Positions 41,034-49,910 of a stretch of 64,000 bases of DNA are shown piece after piece. Where the stretch lies: the NCBI RefSeq assembly GCF_004684775.1, contig NZ_SRIC01000012.1, positions 1-64,000 on the forward strand, given 5' to 3'. Position 1 is the first letter of the stretch, and the number at the start of each line of letters is the position of its first letter. Source of the DNA: Streptomyces sp. MZ04 (lineage in GTDB: Bacteria > Actinomycetota > Actinomycetes > Streptomycetales > Streptomycetaceae). Both the position numbers and the translations under genes were made by a program. The notes under the pieces are model-generated. The model searched no databases. It was not told where the DNA came from and saw nothing but the letters and a program-made list of their open reading frames with translations.

Positions 41034-43262
41034 GTGGCTACATTCCTCTACAAGCTGGGCCGCCTCGCCTTCCGGCGACGCCGCTATGTGGCATTGATGT
41101 GGGTGGTGCTGCTGGTCGGCGTCGGATTCTCCGCGTCCGCCGCACCCGCACCACCCGAAGACTCCTTCTCCATGCCGGGGACGGAGTCCCAGAAGGCCTT
41201 CGACCTCCTCGACGAGAAGTTCCCCGCGGCCAGCGCCGAGGGCGCCACGGCCCGCGTCGTCATCCGCGCCCCCGAGGGCGAGAAGCTGACCGAGTCCGGC
41301 CCCAAGGCCGACGTCGAGAAGCTGGTCAAGACACTGGGCGCCGGTCCGCAGGTCTCCGAGGTCGCCGACCCGTACAAGGCGAACGCCGTCAGCAAGGACG
41401 GCACCACCGCGTACGCGTCCGTCACGTACAAGGTCAACGCCCAGGAGCTCACGGACAAGGCGCGCGACGCGCTGACCAAGGCCACCGACGACACCCGTAA
41501 GACGGGCTACACCGTCGAGACCGGTGGCGACGCGGTCATGGCCGAGCAGGAGATGGGCGGCTCCGCCGAACTCATCGGCATCGCGGTCTCCGCGGTCGTC
41601 CTGATCATCACCTTCGGCTCGATGATCGCCGCGGGCATGCCGCTCCTCACCGCCATCATCGGCGTGGGCATCGGGGTCTCCGGCATCGCCGCGCTCGGCA
41701 GCCTCCTCGACCTCTCGGCCACGACGTCGACGCTCGCGATGATGATCGGCCTCGCCGTCGGCATCGACTACGCCCTCTTCATCGTCTCCCGTTACCGAGC
41801 GGAGATAGCCGACGGCCGCGAGCCGGAGGACGCGGCGGGCCGCGCCACCGGCACCGCCGGTTCCGCCGTGGTGTTCGCCGGACTCACCGTCATCGTCGCG
41901 CTGTCCGGCCTGGCGATCGTCAACATCCCGATCCTCACCAAGATGGGCCTGGCCGCGGCGGGCACCGTCGCGATCGCCGTCCTCATCGCCCTCACCATGA
42001 TCCCCGCGCTGCTCGGCTTCGCGGGCAAGAAGGTGCTGCGCCGCAAGGACCGCAAGAAGCCCGCGTCCGAACTGCGGGACCCGAACGCCAAGCCGAAGCT
42101 GGGCACCCGCTGGGCGCGCTTCGTGCTGCGCCGGCCGCTGCCGGTGCTGCTGCTCGCCGTGGTCGGCCTCGGAACCGCCGCCGTACCGATGGGGAGCCTG
42201 GAGCTCGGCCTTCCGGACGAGGGCACGTCGGCGCCGGACACCACGCAGCGCAAGGCGTACGACATGCTGTCCGAGTCCTTCGGCGCGGGCTTCAACGGCC
42301 CGCTGATGGTCACCGTCGACAAGGACAAGGGTGCGGGCGCCGCCGCCGCTGCCGACACGGTCGGCAAGGAGATCGCCAAGATCGACGGCGTCGCGGCCGT
42401 GACGCCGGCGCAGGCCAACAAGAACGACGACACCGCGATCTTCAACGTCGTACCGAAGACCGGTCCGAGCGACCACAAGACCGAGGAAGCGGTCAAGACG
42501 ATCCGCTCGACCGTCGACGGACTCGGGGACAAGACCGGATCCGAGGTCCTGGTCACCGGCGCGACCGCCATGACCATCGACTTCTCGCAGACCCTGGACG
42601 ACGCGCTCCTGCCCTACCTGGGCCTCGTCGTCGGCCTGGCCTTCCTGCTCCTGATGCTGGTCTTCCGCTCGGTCCTCGTACCGCTCAAGGCGGCACTCGG
42701 CTTCCTCCTCTCGGTGGCCGCAGCGCTCGGCGCCGTCGTCGCGGTCTTCCAGTGGGGCTGGCTCGCCGACATCGTCGGCGTGGACCAGCCGGGCCCGATC
42801 ATGAGCATGATGCCGATCTTCATGATCGGCGTGGTCTTCGGTCTCGCGATGGACTACGAGGTCTTCCTCGTGACGCGGATGCGTGAGGCGTACGTCCACG
42901 GGGAGCGGCCCGGCGAGGCCGTCGTCACCGGCTTCACCCACGGCGGACGCGTCGTCGCCGCCGCGGCGGTCATCATGATCAGCGTCTTCTCCGGCTTCAT
43001 CCTGGAGAACGACGACATGATCAAGATGATGGGCTTCGGCCTGGCCATCGCCGTCCTCTTCGACGCCTTCGTCGTCCGCATGGCGATCGTCCCCGCCGTC
43101 CTCGCCCTCCTGGGCAAGTCGGCGTGGTGGCTGCCGAAGTGGCTCGACCGCCTGCTCCCCAACGTCGACGTGGAGGGCGAGAAGCTGCACAAGCAGCTGG
43201 GCGACGTCCCGTCGGCCCCGCACGCCGACCACGACAGGGAGCTGGAGTCCGTACGCGGCTGA
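41034..43262 (+). CDS. MMPL/RND-family membrane transporter
   Basis: A 742-aa exporter of the actinobacterial MmpL class with 11-12 helices. Two extracytoplasmic porter loops follow helices 1 and 7. The proton-relay Asp-Tyr pairs are visible as GIDYALFIVSRYR (about 242) and AMDYEVFLVTRMR (about 608). Substrates are usually lipids or lipophilic drugs. The GTG opening ATFLYKLGRLAFRRRR was chosen; GGGGG lies 12 bases upstream. A perfect palindrome 120 bases upstream may regulate it. Confidence 0.92.
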   Translation: MATFLYKLGRLAFRRRRYVALMWVVLLVGVGFSASAAPAPPEDSFSMPGTESQKAFDLLDEKFPAASAEGATARVVIRAPEGEKLTESGPKADVEKLVKTLGAGPQVSEVADPYKANAVSKDGTTAYASVTYKVNAQELTDKARDALTKATDDTRKTGYTVETGGDAVMAEQEMGGSAELIGIAVSAVVLIITFGSMIAAGMPLLTAIIGVGIGVSGIAALGSLLDLSATTSTLAMMIGLAVGIDYALFIVSRYRAEIADGREPEDAAGRATGTAGSAVVFAGLTVIVALSGLAIVNIPILTKMGLAAAGTVAIAVLIALTMIPALLGFAGKKVLRRKDRKKPASELRDPNAKPKLGTRWARFVLRRPLPVLLLAVVGLGTAAVPMGSLELGLPDEGTSAPDTTQRKAYDMLSESFGAGFNGPLMVTVDKDKGAGAAAAADTVGKEIAKIDGVAAVTPAQANKNDDTAIFNVVPKTGPSDHKTEEAVKTIRSTVDGLGDKTGSEVLVTGATAMTIDFSQTLDDALLPYLGLVVGLAFLLLMLVFRSVLVPLKAALGFLLSVAAALGAVVAVFQWGWLADIVGVDQPGPIMSMMPIFMIGVVFGLAMDYEVFLVTRMREAYVHGERPGEAVVTGFTHGGRVVAAAAVIMISVFSGFILENDDMIKMMGFGLAIAVLFDAFVVRMAIVPAVLALLGKSAWWLPKWLDRLLPNVDVEGEKLHKQLGDVPSAPHADHDRELESVRG

Positions 43263-43297
43263 GCCCCTGACGCTCCCTGAGGAGCAACGCAACCCCA

Positions 43298-43335
43298 CGT
43301 CAGCCCGGTGCCCGATCCTGGTCACCGGGCTGACG
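43298..43335. terminator. 13-bp bidirectional hairpin terminator
   Basis: CGTCAGCCCGGTG pairs perfectly with CACCGGGCTGACG around a 12-base loop, between the converging transporter and dehydrogenase genes. Confidence 0.8.
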
Positions 43336-43352
43336 CCTGTCCGGGGGTGAGC

Positions 43353-44387
43353 TCACCGGTTGCCGAACTCATGGGTCCGGACAGGGCCACCTGTGGTGAC
43401 GGACCGGATGGCCGCGAGGGCGATGACGAGTGCTGCCCTGGCGTCCTCTCCGGTGGCGTGGGGGGTGCGGCCCGTGCGGACGCAGTCGGCGAAGTCGGCC
43501 AGCTCGGCGACGTAGGCGTCGTGGAAGAGTTCCTGGTCGTACGTCACACATTCGGCGGCCGCGCCTGCGGGGCCGTACGCGGTCATGTGGGTGCGGTGTA
43601 TGTCGCCCACGGTCGTCATACCGGCCGAGCCGAAGACCTCGCCCCGCACGTCGTAGCCGTACACCGCCTGGAAGTTGGCCTCGGCGGTGGCTATCGCGCC
43701 GTTGTCGAAACGGATGGTCACCACGGCGGTGTCGAGCAGGCCGCCGCCCTTGAAGTCGGGGCGCACCAGGGCGTCGGCCATCGCGGACACCTCGACGGCC
43801 TCGGCGCCCGGGTTGAGCCAGCGCAGGGCGTCGAAGTCATGGATGAGTGTCTCCAGGAAGATCGTCCACGGCGGGATCGTGGCCGGGTCGGCCAGCTTCG
43901 GGTCGCGGGTGAGTGAGCGCATCAGCTGGGGCGTTCCGATGCCGCCGGACGTGATCAGATCGCGTCCCGCGCGGAACCCGCGGTCGTATCGACGGTTGAA
44001 GCCGACCTGCAGCGGGACGCCGGCCCCGTGCGCCGCGCGGATGGCACGGTCGGCGCCGTCCAGGGTGACCGCCATGGGCTTCTCGCAGTAGACGGCCTTG
44101 CCGGCGGAAGCCGCCGCCGCGACGAGATCGCTGTGGGTTCGGGCGGGGGTGGCGACCACCACGGCCTCGATCTCCGGGACGGTCAGCAGCTGTTCGATGT
44201 CCGCCACCGGATTCGGGCAGCCGAGCCGATCCGCGAGGCGCTGTGCGACACCGGGTACGGGGTCGGCGACGGCGGCGAGTCGTGCTCCAGGGATGCGCCT
44301 GGCGAGACTTTCCGCGTGGAAGGCGCCCATCCGCCCGGCGCCGATGAGTCCGATGGCGACGGGCTGCCCGGAAGTGCTGCTGGTCAT
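43353..44387 (-). CDS. Gfo/Idh/MocA dehydrogenase, inositol 2-dehydrogenase-like
   Basis: A 344-aa NAD(P)-dependent polyol or sugar dehydrogenase. The Rossmann motif is IGLIGAGRMGAFHAESL; the catalytic Lys lies in YCEKPMAVTLDGA; the C-terminal domain has GFNRRYDRGF and FLETLIHDFDALRWL with the His-Asp pair. This pattern is closest to myo-inositol 2-dehydrogenase (IolG). It follows the TIM-barrel isomerase gene by 36 bases, forming a two-gene operon under the LacI regulator divergent to it. Substrate is inferred from the inositol genes at the right end of the window. Confidence 0.9.
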   Translation of the reverse strand: MTSSTSGQPVAIGLIGAGRMGAFHAESLARRIPGARLAAVADPVPGVAQRLADRLGCPNPVADIEQLLTVPEIEAVVVATPARTHSDLVAAAASAGKAVYCEKPMAVTLDGADRAIRAAHGAGVPLQVGFNRRYDRGFRAGRDLITSGGIGTPQLMRSLTRDPKLADPATIPPWTIFLETLIHDFDALRWLNPGAEAVEVSAMADALVRPDFKGGGLLDTAVVTIRFDNGAIATAEANFQAVYGYDVRGEVFGSAGMTTVGDIHRTHMTAYGPAGAAAECVTYDQELFHDAYVAELADFADCVRTGRTPHATGEDARAALVIALAAIRSVTTGGPVRTHEFGNR

Positions 44388-44423
44388 GACGGTCTCCGTG
44401 GTGTTGACGGTCGCTCGGGGTGG

Positions 44424-45203
44424 TCAGCGCAGGAAGGCGGAGCGGAATCGTTCCAGGGCGACGGTGTCGTCGCCGGAGGCCCATGCCTCCATCGCGACGG
44501 TGCCCTCGTAGCCCAGGTCCGCGAGCGCCCGTGCGATCAGCGGGTAGTTGATCTCCCCGGTTCCGGGCTCGCAGCGGCTGGGGACGTCCGCGACCTGGAT
44601 CTCGCCGACGAGGCCGGAGCCGACCGCGCGGTGCAGCAGCTCGATGAGGTTTCCCTCGCCGATCTGCGCGTGGTAGAGGTCCAGGTTCATCCGCAGACCG
44701 GGCCGGTCGACGGCCTCGACCAGGGCCAGCGTGTCCTCGGCTCTGGCGAAGGGCACGCCGGGGTGGTCGACGGCCGTGTTGAGGTTCTCCAGCACGAAGG
44801 TGACCCCGTGACGCTCGCCGAGGTCGGCCAACTGTGTCAGCGTGCGGTGCGCGGCAACCCACATGGGGCCGGTGGTCCTGTGGACCGGCCGCACCGGCAG
44901 GCCTCTGCCGTCAAGGCCGGTGCCGTGCAGGTTCAGCCGGGGACAGCCGAGCCGCTGAGCCACCTCGACCGACTCTTCGGCGGTGCGCAGCAGCTCGGCC
45001 GCACCGTCCTCGTCGGTGAGGGTGCCGCGGACGTACCCCGTCATCGACGAGAACACGGCCCCGGTGCGGGCGAGTACCGCGATGTCGTGCCGCGTCCAGT
45101 CCCATATCTCGACCTGGAAGCCGAGGTCGTGGATACGGCGGACCCGCTCCTCGGCCGGCAGCTCGGTGAACACCATCTCGGCGCACACAGCCAGTTGGAA
45201 CAT
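44424..45203 (-). CDS. hydroxypyruvate-isomerase-like TIM barrel (OtnI/Hyi family)
   Basis: A 259-aa AP-endonuclease-2-type TIM barrel. The metal and catalytic motifs are TFVLENLNTAVDHPG, LRMNLDLYHAQIGEGN, IQVADVPSRCEPGTGEINY and GTVAMEAWAS, which match the hydroxypyruvate isomerase/2-oxo-tetronate isomerase group. In polyol pathways these act on ketose acids or keto-inositols. It is the first gene of the operon and is divergent from a LacI regulator; an operator lies 22 bases upstream of the ATG. Confidence 0.88.
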   Translation of the reverse strand: MFQLAVCAEMVFTELPAEERVRRIHDLGFQVEIWDWTRHDIAVLARTGAVFSSMTGYVRGTLTDEDGAAELLRTAEESVEVAQRLGCPRLNLHGTGLDGRGLPVRPVHRTTGPMWVAAHRTLTQLADLGERHGVTFVLENLNTAVDHPGVPFARAEDTLALVEAVDRPGLRMNLDLYHAQIGEGNLIELLHRAVGSGLVGEIQVADVPSRCEPGTGEINYPLIARALADLGYEGTVAMEAWASGDDTVALERFRSAFLR

Positions 45204-45224
45204 TGCCTCACCGGACCCCTCGGA

Positions 45225-45313
45225 CTAGAACGTTCTAGATGCGCCCACTCAGTACGGCATCACCGGGCGCCCGAAGTCAACAATTTCGGACCGTCGAATC
45301 TAGAACGTTCTAG
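45225..45313. promoter_or_regulatory. two identical LacI operators in the divergent promoter
   Basis: CTAGAACGTTCTAG occurs twice, exactly, at 45225-45238 and 45300-45313, centres 75 bases (about seven helical turns) apart. One faces each divergent gene. Repression with a DNA loop by the adjacent LacI protein is plausible. Confidence 0.85.
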
Positions 45314-45375
45314 TCTCGGTGGTGCGCGTGTGCTCTATCCTTGCCGACCAGGACCGGCTCGATCAGGGAGACCAC

Positions 45376-46398
45376 GTGGCGCAGCACCCCGGAGCCCGGG
45401 AAGGGAAGCGGCCGACGCTTGCCGACGTGGCCGCGTACGCAGGCGTCTCCACAGCGCTGGTCTCCATCGTCATGCGCGACGCGAAGGGAGCCAGCGCCCA
45501 GACCCGGGAGCGCGTCCTGCAGGCGGCGAAGGACATCGGCTACCGGCCCGACACCCGTGCCCGCATGCTGCGCCGCAGCCGCTCACGGCTCCTCGGCGTG
45601 CAGTTCGGCCTGCACAATCCGTTCCACTCCGACCTCGTGGAGGGTATCTACGCGGCTGCCGAGAAGGCCGGTTACGACGTCGCCCTGAGCGCGGTGGCCC
45701 CGAGCCGCAGCGAGCAGCGGGCCGTGGAGATGCTGCTGGCCGACCGCTGCGAGGCCGTGATCCTGCTCGGCCCGCAGGCTCCGGCCGCCCAACTGGCCGA
45801 ACTCGTCGGCCGACTGCCCGTCGTCGCGGTCGCGAGGCGGCTGCGTGAGCCGTCCGCGGATGTCGTACGGACCGCCGATGCCGAGGGCGTCCGTCTGGCC
45901 GTGGACCATCTCGTGGAGCTCGGCCACCAGGACATCGTGCACATCGACGGCGGCAAGGCCCCCGGTGCCTCCGACCGCCGCCGTGGCTACCGCACCGCCA
46001 TGCGTCGCCACGGACTGGCCGAGCACATCAACGTCCTGCCCGGCGGCCTGACCGAGGAGGAAGGCGCCGCCGCCGCCCGCGACGTCCTCACGACCCGCCC
46101 TCGGCCCACCGCCGTCATCGCCTTCAACGACCACTGTGCCACCGGCGTACTCGACGTCTTTCTCCGCTCCCGCGTCCGGGTACCCGCCGACATCTCCGTC
46201 GTCGGCTTCGACGACAGCCGGCTGGCGCGCCTGTCCCACGTCAGCCTCACCACCGTCGGCCAGGACGCCGCGCGCATCGCCGAACTGGCGGTGGCGCGCG
46301 CGGTCGCGCGGCTGGACGGCGAGCACGTGCCGGACCGGGAGATCGTCGTCCCCCCACGGTTCGTCATCCGCCGCACCACAGCGGCCCGTCCCGGCTGA
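45376..46398 (+). CDS. LacI-family regulator 1
   Basis: A 340-aa repressor: HTH and hinge (PTLADVAAYAGVSTALVSIVMR, ASAQTRERVLQAA), then a periplasmic-binding-like effector domain (LLGVQFGLHNPFHSDLVEGIY, VGFDDSRLARLSHVSLTTVGQD). GGGAG lies 6 bases before the GTG. It should bind the two identical palindromes upstream and control the isomerase-dehydrogenase operon. It is a close relative of the LacI proteins at 48388 and 52684. Confidence 0.93.
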   Translation: MAQHPGAREGKRPTLADVAAYAGVSTALVSIVMRDAKGASAQTRERVLQAAKDIGYRPDTRARMLRRSRSRLLGVQFGLHNPFHSDLVEGIYAAAEKAGYDVALSAVAPSRSEQRAVEMLLADRCEAVILLGPQAPAAQLAELVGRLPVVAVARRLREPSADVVRTADAEGVRLAVDHLVELGHQDIVHIDGGKAPGASDRRRGYRTAMRRHGLAEHINVLPGGLTEEEGAAAARDVLTTRPRPTAVIAFNDHCATGVLDVFLRSRVRVPADISVVGFDDSRLARLSHVSLTTVGQDAARIAELAVARAVARLDGEHVPDREIVVPPRFVIRRTTAARPG

Positions 46399-46585
46399 GT
46401 CCCCGTCAGCGGCCTTGTGCGGGCTGGGAGAGCGGACCGGTAACGATCGTCGGAGCTTTGATCATCCGGGAGTCGCAGTGCGATTCCTGCCCGGGACGGA
46501 CGCTCGGGCGGGTAGTGGCGCAGAGACTGGAGTGGTTGATTCCCCTTCCCGCCGGATGCACGGCGAGACAGAAGGTTCCGTACCC

Positions 46586-47041
46586 ATGGCTATGCGCACC
46601 CGCAAGGTAGTTGTCATTCTGATGGGCACCGTGTGTGTGCTGGTCGTGGCCGTTTCGGTGATGGTGGTCGGGGCCCATTTGCTCACCGGCGGCTACCACA
46701 TGCGGGCGGACAGGTTCGATACTGGTGCGGAGGCGAAGAGCGCGCGCGAATCGATGCCTCGCTGGCTGCCCGACGGAGCCAAGGACATCTCATGGAACTG
46801 GGCGACGACCGGTCGGGAGCGGAAGCTCAAGGCGACTCTGCCCTCCGGCGCGCTGCCTCAGGGGTGCACGGCCGGACGGCCGGACAGGACCCCGGAGGTT
46901 CCGGAGGTCAAGGCCGGCTGGTTTCCCAAGGACGCGGCAAAGAAGGCGGCCGCCCGGTGCGGTAGCGGCACATTCACGTACTACGCCTACCTGGACCGCC
47001 GCACCCTCATCGCCTGGCTGAACACGCCCGACGAGGGCTAG
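46586..47041 (+). CDS. hypothetical membrane-anchored protein, 151 aa
   Basis: Not recognised. One N-terminal hydrophobic segment (about 7-31, KVVVILMGTVCVLVVAVSVM) would anchor the protein, with an outward-facing soluble domain containing two Cys (CTAG and ARCGSG) that could form a disulfide, and a conserved-looking YYAYLDRRTLIAWLN end. The motif PDGAKDISWNWATTGRERK suggests a small beta domain. A start 24 bases or so upstream (MHGETEG) is possible. Confidence 0.7.
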   Translation: MAMRTRKVVVILMGTVCVLVVAVSVMVVGAHLLTGGYHMRADRFDTGAEAKSARESMPRWLPDGAKDISWNWATTGRERKLKATLPSGALPQGCTAGRPDRTPEVPEVKAGWFPKDAAKKAAARCGSGTFTYYAYLDRRTLIAWLNTPDEG

Positions 47042-47120
47042 CGGCCCTCCCTGCCCGCCCGCACCGAGGCGGGGGACGCGGTCCTCGGCTGGGCCAGGTC
47101 CGGGGCGGGCCGACGGCCCT

Positions 47121-48113
47121 TCAGCGGGTTCCGTTGCGGGCGTAGTCCGCGATCTGCGCCACGTTCTTCTTGGTGACGATGTACGGTCCGGTCGGCACGG
47201 TCTCGTCCGCGCCGAGGACGTTCCCATTGGTCCGGTACAGCCACAGCGTGTCGATCGCCTCGTAGCCCTGCAGGTACGGCTGCTGGTCGACGGTGAACAG
47301 GACGCTGCCGTCCTTCAGCGAGGGGATCAGATCCTTGCCGAGGCCGAACGTGGCCACCTTGGCGGGACCGTCGGCAGCCCGCACTGACTTCGCCACGGCG
47401 ATGCCGTGCGGCGAGTTGAGGGTGACCACGGCATCTATGGCGCGGTCCGTTCTGAGCTTGGCGGTGACGATCGACACGAACTGGGCCATGTCCTCGCCGT
47501 TCGCGTAGAGCTTCTCGGTCCGCCCCTCGAACGTCTTCTCCAAGCCGGCGCAGCGCGCCTCCAGTTGGACCTGCCCCTGAGCCTGGAGCACGCACAGGGC
47601 GTGCTTCGCACCGGCCTTGTTCAGCTCCCTGCCCGCCTTCTCGCCGGCCGTCTCCTCGGGTTCCCCGAAATACATCATGGCGCTGGTCTTCTGCCAGGCG
47701 TCGTCCCCGGCGTTGAAGGCGACCACCGGGATTCCGGCGGCCTCGGCCTTCTTGAGAGCTCCCGCCAGCGCGGTGGGGTTCGGCAGCGTCACCGCGATGC
47801 CGTCCACCTTGCTGTCGATGGCGTTCTGTATCAGTGCGGCCTGCTTGGGCACCTCGACGGCGTTCGAGTAGACGAGCCGGACGTTGTCCTTGGCGGCGGC
47901 CGCCGTCGCACCCTTGCGTATGACGTCGAAGAACGTGTCGCCGGCCGGGGCGTGGGTGATCATCGCGATCTTCATGCGTGGCGTGTCGGCACGGCCGGCC
48001 ACCGAGGTCCGCTCCTGCTCCTGCTTGCCGCCCGAGCTGCTGCATCCGGTCGCCGCCGCCAGCAGGAGCGCGGCTGCCGACACCGTCAGCGGACGCTTGC
48101 GGGAATGCCTCAT
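47121..48113 (-). CDS. sugar-binding ABC lipoprotein 1 (orphan)
   Basis: A 330-aa periplasmic-binding-protein-like lipoprotein of the RbsB/CUT2 class. The lipobox is AATGC with C24; the ligand fold starts at MKIAMITHAPAGDTFFDVIRKGA. It is clearly paralogous to the lipoprotein at 54034. No permease or ATPase gene is adjacent, so it may feed the CUT2 transporter at 55044-57030 with another sugar. It is divergent from LacI regulator 2, with the operator pair in between. Confidence 0.9.
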   Translation of the reverse strand: MRHSRKRPLTVSAAALLLAAATGCSSSGGKQEQERTSVAGRADTPRMKIAMITHAPAGDTFFDVIRKGATAAAAKDNVRLVYSNAVEVPKQAALIQNAIDSKVDGIAVTLPNPTALAGALKKAEAAGIPVVAFNAGDDAWQKTSAMMYFGEPEETAGEKAGRELNKAGAKHALCVLQAQGQVQLEARCAGLEKTFEGRTEKLYANGEDMAQFVSIVTAKLRTDRAIDAVVTLNSPHGIAVAKSVRAADGPAKVATFGLGKDLIPSLKDGSVLFTVDQQPYLQGYEAIDTLWLYRTNGNVLGADETVPTGPYIVTKKNVAQIADYARNGTR

Positions 48114-48300
48114 GTGCTCTCACTCTCGTTTCCACCGGGCTCTGTTGAGGGGCCTGCCGTGGTGGCGGCAACAACCGGACAGCTGCGAGGGGGGATTCGC
48201 CGGGCACACCGGAACGGCCCCGGACAGACTGCTGGGAGGGGTCCACGCCTACCGGCCCACGTCATGCCGCGCATCGCGGCCGGGCCTCACGAGCACTTCG

Positions 48301-48342
48301 TATTGGAGCGCTCTAGTCGCGTTACTATTGAGCGCTCCAATA
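48301..48342. promoter_or_regulatory. paired GAGCGCTC operators between lipoprotein 1 and LacI 2
   Basis: TATTGGAGCGCTCTAG and TATTGAGCGCTCCAATA share the GAGCGCTC core, centres 24 bases apart, ending 46 bases before the LacI-2 start. The same core recurs at the promoter of the desaturase operon, so LacI 2 probably controls both. Confidence 0.8.
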
Positions 48343-48387
48343 CGCGATGTCAATACCCGCCGCAATCGAGCCGAGGAGACAGCTCCC

Positions 48388-49437
48388 GTGACGCAGGACG
48401 CCGAGGCACGTACGGGCAGGCGCCCCACGCTGGAGGACGTCGCGGCGCATGCGGGGGTGTCACGGGCGCTGGTGTCCCTCGTCGTGCGAGGAGCGCCGGG
48501 CGCCAGCGCGAAGACGCGGGACCGGGTGCTGAAGGCCGCGGCCGAGCTGGGCTACCGGCGGGACGCCAGGGCGCGGCTGCTCGCGAGCAACCGCTCCGAG
48601 CTGGTCGGCGTGGTGTTCGGCATGGCCGGCACCTTCCACTTCGAGCTCCTGGACGGCCTCTACGCGGCAGCGGAGGGTGCCGGGTACGAACTCATCCTCA
48701 GCGCACTGACCCCCGGCCGTGACGAGCGGCGTGCCGTCGAGACGCTCCTGGACTTCCGGTGCGAGGCGTTGATCCTGCTCGGCCCGGAAACGCCCGCCCC
48801 CGAAGTGCCCGGCGAACTGCCCGTGGTCGTCGTCGGCTGGCGGGTCAAGGAGCCGTCGGTCGACGTCGTCCGGACCTCGGACGACGAGGGGATGCGGCAG
48901 GCGGTGGATCACCTGGTGGCCCTCGGGCACCGGCAGATCGCCCACATCGACGGCGGCCGTGGCCCCGTGTCGGTGCTCCGCCGCCGCGGATACCGCGCCG
49001 CCATGCGCCGACACGGCCTGGGCGGGCATCTGCGGGTCGTTCCCGGCGGGCAGGCCCAGGACGCGGGAGCCGCGGCCGCCCGGACCTTCCTGGAGACCGG
49101 CCAGCTGCCCACCGCTGTCATCGCGTACAACGACGATGTCGCGACCGGCCTGCTCGAGTCGTTCATCCGCGCCGGCGTCGCCGTTCCTGACGACGTGTCC
49201 ATCGTCGGGTGGGACGACAGCCGGCTCGCGCGCCTCCCGCACGTCGACCTGACGACGGTGGGCCAGGACGCGCACCGTATGGCGGGCCTCGCCCTGGCGC
49301 GCGCCCTGGCGAGGCTCGAAGGCAGGGAGGTCTCCGAGCGGGAGATCGTGCTGGCTCCGCACCTGGTCGTGCGAGGGACGACGGCCGCAGTGGCCGGGCA
49401 GAAGTGGCAGCCGAGCGCACCGGAGCGAGGCCGGTAA
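48388..49437 (+). CDS. LacI-family regulator 2
   Basis: A 349-aa repressor: HTH PTLEDVAAHAGVSRALVSLVVR, hinge SAKTRDRVLKAAAELGYRRD, effector domain with GTFHFELLDGLYAAAEG and VGWDDSRLARLPHVDLTTVGQD. GAGGAG lies 9 bases before the GTG. It sits between lipoprotein 1 (divergent) and the desaturase operon (downstream), both of which carry GAGCGCTC palindromes. Confidence 0.93.
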   Translation: MTQDAEARTGRRPTLEDVAAHAGVSRALVSLVVRGAPGASAKTRDRVLKAAAELGYRRDARARLLASNRSELVGVVFGMAGTFHFELLDGLYAAAEGAGYELILSALTPGRDERRAVETLLDFRCEALILLGPETPAPEVPGELPVVVVGWRVKEPSVDVVRTSDDEGMRQAVDHLVALGHRQIAHIDGGRGPVSVLRRRGYRAAMRRHGLGGHLRVVPGGQAQDAGAAAARTFLETGQLPTAVIAYNDDVATGLLESFIRAGVAVPDDVSIVGWDDSRLARLPHVDLTTVGQDAHRMAGLALARALARLEGREVSEREIVLAPHLVVRGTTAAVAGQKWQPSAPERGR

Positions 49438-49512
49438 CCAGGCGGGGGACCCGTCGTCCGAGACGCCTGTCGGCCCGGCCGCCGACGCTCAGGGCCGCTC
49501 TCGCCCGGCGGC

Positions 49513-49652
49513 GCGAGAGCCTGCCCCCTGCCGTCACCTCTCCGCCGTCGCCCTCCGCCGTCGCGTCGCCCGTCGCGCTGCGGCGAGAGCCTGCCCCCTG
49601 CCGTCACCCCTCCGCCGTCGCCCTCCGCCGTCGCGTCGCCCGTCGCGCTGCG
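49513..49652. repeat. 70-bp tandem duplication
   Basis: Two head-to-tail copies (49513-49582 and 49583-49652) differ at one position (T at 49539, C at 49609). The near identity shows a recent event just upstream of the desaturase promoter. Confidence 0.92.
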
Positions 49653-49661
49653 GCGGGGGCC

Positions 49662-49716
49662 TTGACATCGCCTTTTGGAGCGCTCCATAATCCACTCCAA
49701 TTTAGAGCGCTTTAAA
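49662..49716 (+). promoter_or_regulatory. promoter and LacI operators of the oxygenase operon
   Basis: TTGACA (49662-49667) and CATAAT (49686-49691) are separated by 18 bases and form a near-consensus promoter. The perfect palindrome GGAGCGCTCC fills the spacer, and a second palindrome TTTAGAGCGCTTTAAA (49701-49716) covers the expected transcription start. Strong inducible expression under LacI 2 is inferred. Confidence 0.82.
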
Positions 49717-49910
49717 AGAGGCGATGGCCGCTGACCGGCGGCCGGACGCCGTCGTCGGACGGCGCGTCGGGCAGCGTGAGCACCGCCCTCGGACTTCGGC
49801 ACCAGCCACGGTCGCCCATGCGGCTCACGGCGGGTGAGGAGGACGCCGCCGACGCCGCCCTCCTTGGCGCTACGCGGAGAACGCGGCTGGGAGAAGAGAG
49901 GTTCACGATC

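Larger units (their letters stand above)
49438..49910. other. 473-base leader and promoter region of the oxygenase operon
   Basis: No gene is seen. The left half holds a 70-bp direct duplication; the middle has a strong promoter with LacI-type operators; the last 190 bases form a long untranslated leader (49717-49910) without a recognised riboswitch. A short in-frame upstream reading from 49776 exists but lacks a ribosome site. Confidence 0.7.

Noticed and set aside
40995-43325. 776-aa open frame antisense to the MmpL exporter
   Set aside because: His/Asp/Gly-rich antisense translation without any domain; the plus-strand transporter is unambiguous.
49717-49910. Possible riboswitch in the long leader of the oxygenase operon
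   Set aside because: No known aptamer core or strong terminator pair could be seen by eye; only the long leader itself is reported.
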